64,000 bases of DNA, from contig LR746274.1 in the NCBI GenBank assembly GCA_902729315.2, positions 6,197,037-6,261,036 on the forward strand. The letters are read 5' to 3'. Origin of the DNA: Spirodela intermedia. Its lineage: Eukaryota; Streptophyta; Magnoliopsida; Alismatales; Araceae. Every line of letters starts with the position of its first letter. Position 1 is the stretch's first letter. Under the pieces are notes generated by a model. The model was not told where the DNA came from and did not search any database. It was given only the letters and a program-made list of their open reading frames with translations. Of this stretch, positions 62,790-64,000 are shown piece by piece. Made by a program: the position numbers and the translations under genes.

Positions 62790-63990
62790 CAGAAGCATCT
62801 TTGAACCATCTATGGTAGGATCATGGTATCTAGACAATGGGGCTTCTCATCATGTTACACCGAATCAAAACATTATGAATTAATATATTCCATACCACAA
62901 AAATGATCAACTCACCCATAGGTAATGGGATAGGTTTATCTATAAACTCTATTGGTAATAATACTTTAAATTCCAAAATATTTTTTTTAAAGACTAAAGA
63001 CATCCTACATCTACTTGCTGCCACAAGAAATTTACTTTATGTAGAGAAATTAGCTTCAAATAACTAAGTTTTCTTTTAAATTTCATGTCACTTACTATCT
63101 TGTGAAGGATGGAAAAAACCACAAAATCCTCCTCAAGGGAACAACTAAAGATGGAGTCTATCTACTTCAAGGAACTAAACACAATCCGACTACTCTACTA
63201 AGAGAAAAAACTTCAACCAACATCGTACACAATCAATTAGGACATCCACAATTTAAAGTTTTGAAGTAAATAATCAATAAACATGAGCTTTGCACTACTC
63301 AATTACCTAAACATTACTTGTGTGACTCATGCTACATTGTTAAAGCTCATAAACACTTGTTTTCTAAATCTAATCGAATTTCTACTAAACCACTCAAATT
63401 TATGGAGACCTTCTCCCATACTTTCATATTGTGGTTTTTCTTACTATGTTATTTTTATTAATAACTATAATAACTATGTTTGGCTTTATCCTATAAAACT
63501 AAAAAGCAATGTGTGTAATGTCTTCTTAGAGTTTCACAAACGTATGGAAAGATAATTTTCCACCAAGATCATCTCATTTCAATGAGATTAGGGGGGAAAG
63601 TTTCAATTCTTCTAAAAATATTTTAAAAATGAGGGCATAATCCATAAAGTCTTATGCCCTCATACTTCTGAGCATAATAGAACTACTGAAAGAAAGCATA
63701 GATATCTAATTGAGACATGCCTATCCCTTCTTTAGCAGAGTATGTCACAAAGATATTGGGATGAGGCAGTATTCACATCTGTTACTTAATAAACAAAATG
63801 CCAACATTCATCTTAAGGAACAAATCTCCTTCTAAAGTATTTTTTAAAATTCAACTTGATTATAGCATTTTAAAAACATTTGGGTGTCTTTATTATTGTC
63901 ATCTATGTGCATATGCTTCTAATAAACTTACTTCCATATCAAATTATTGTCTTCCTCGAATATAGCTCTATGCACAATGGATACCGATGT
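62790..63990 (+). pseudogene. Copia protease and integrase remnant
   Basis: Protease region at about 62800-62870 reads SIFEPSMVGSWYLDNGASHH (consensus WxLDSGAS). Pre-integrase zinc region at about 63230-63350 (NQLGHPQFKVL, then a CDSC block). Integrase core blocks at about 63395-63540 (LWRPSPILSYCGFSYYVIFI, YVWLYPIKLKS) and from about 63720 (RYWDEAVFTS and YLINKMPTFIL, then KTFGCLYYCHL). Frames change several times. Confidence 0.85.
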
Positions 63991-64000
63991 CTATTTTTAA

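Larger units (their letters stand above)
59927..64000 (+). mobile_element. Ty1-copia retrotransposon, 5' part (runs off the window)
   Basis: 5' LTR about 59927-60191, primer-binding site TGGTATTAGAGCCA at 60192-60205, then gag, protease and integrase in copia order. Gag is interrupted by a solo LTR at 60685-62258. All frames carry stops, many of the C-to-T or G-to-A type. Reverse transcriptase and the 3' LTR would lie beyond 64000. Confidence 0.9.

Overview
The window is nuclear DNA from a flowering plant. The genes have many introns with GT-AG borders (one is GC-AG). They include a plastid-targeted leaf ferredoxin-NADP reductase, a plant RopGAP, a FANTASTIC FOUR-like protein and a CC-NB-ARC-LRR resistance gene. 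The spaces between them hold Ty1-copia and Ty3-gypsy retrotransposons. GC-rich first exons and CNL (no TIR) resistance genes lean towards a monocot or early-diverging angiosperm, but I cannot name the species. CT/GA microsatellites are unusually common in leaders, introns and 3' regions.

Layout. 1-305: broken 5' part of a ribosomal protein uS11 (RPS14) gene. 1008-9364 (-): complete 23-exon kinesin-5 motor gene. 9945-11674 (+): condensation/acyltransferase-like enzyme, head to head with the kinesin. 12867-16137 (+): leaf-type FNR in 10 exons. 16.4-29.1 kb: retrotransposon block, including an 8.4-kb gypsy element with 314-bp LTRs whose reverse transcriptase is split by a 1.6-kb solo LTR, itself split by a second solo LTR of the same family. 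29.6-31.6 kb: frameshifted NLR, with a truncated relative at 33.7-34.35 kb and a copia solo LTR between them. 34.9-37.7 kb: decayed antisense gypsy element. 38.7-39.0 kb: dense cluster of TGGGCC/GGCCCA promoter motifs. 40944-44168: RopGAP. 45286-46017: FAF-like protein. 46757-50448: plastid half-size ABC transporter (ABCB26 type). 50864-51220: small single-pass membrane protein. 52-64 kb: AT-rich, heavily decayed copia elements, one of them (59.9 kb to the window end) interrupted inside gag by an intact solo LTR with a perfect 5-bp target duplication.

The cellular genes do not form a pathway; they are independent nuclear genes in two gene islands (1-16 kb and 40-51 kb) separated by transposon territory. 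Two products (FNR and the ABC transporter) are expected in chloroplasts. Exon coordinates were worked out by eye from splice sites and reading phase, and a few edges may be off by one or two bases. The clearest structural story is the three-level nest of LTR insertions at 19-27.5 kb, with the same LTR family inserted again at 60.7 kb. The most unexpected gene-level items are the uS11 relic at the left edge, the GC-AG last intron of the kinesin, and several private tandem repeats of about 90-185 bp beside or inside genes.
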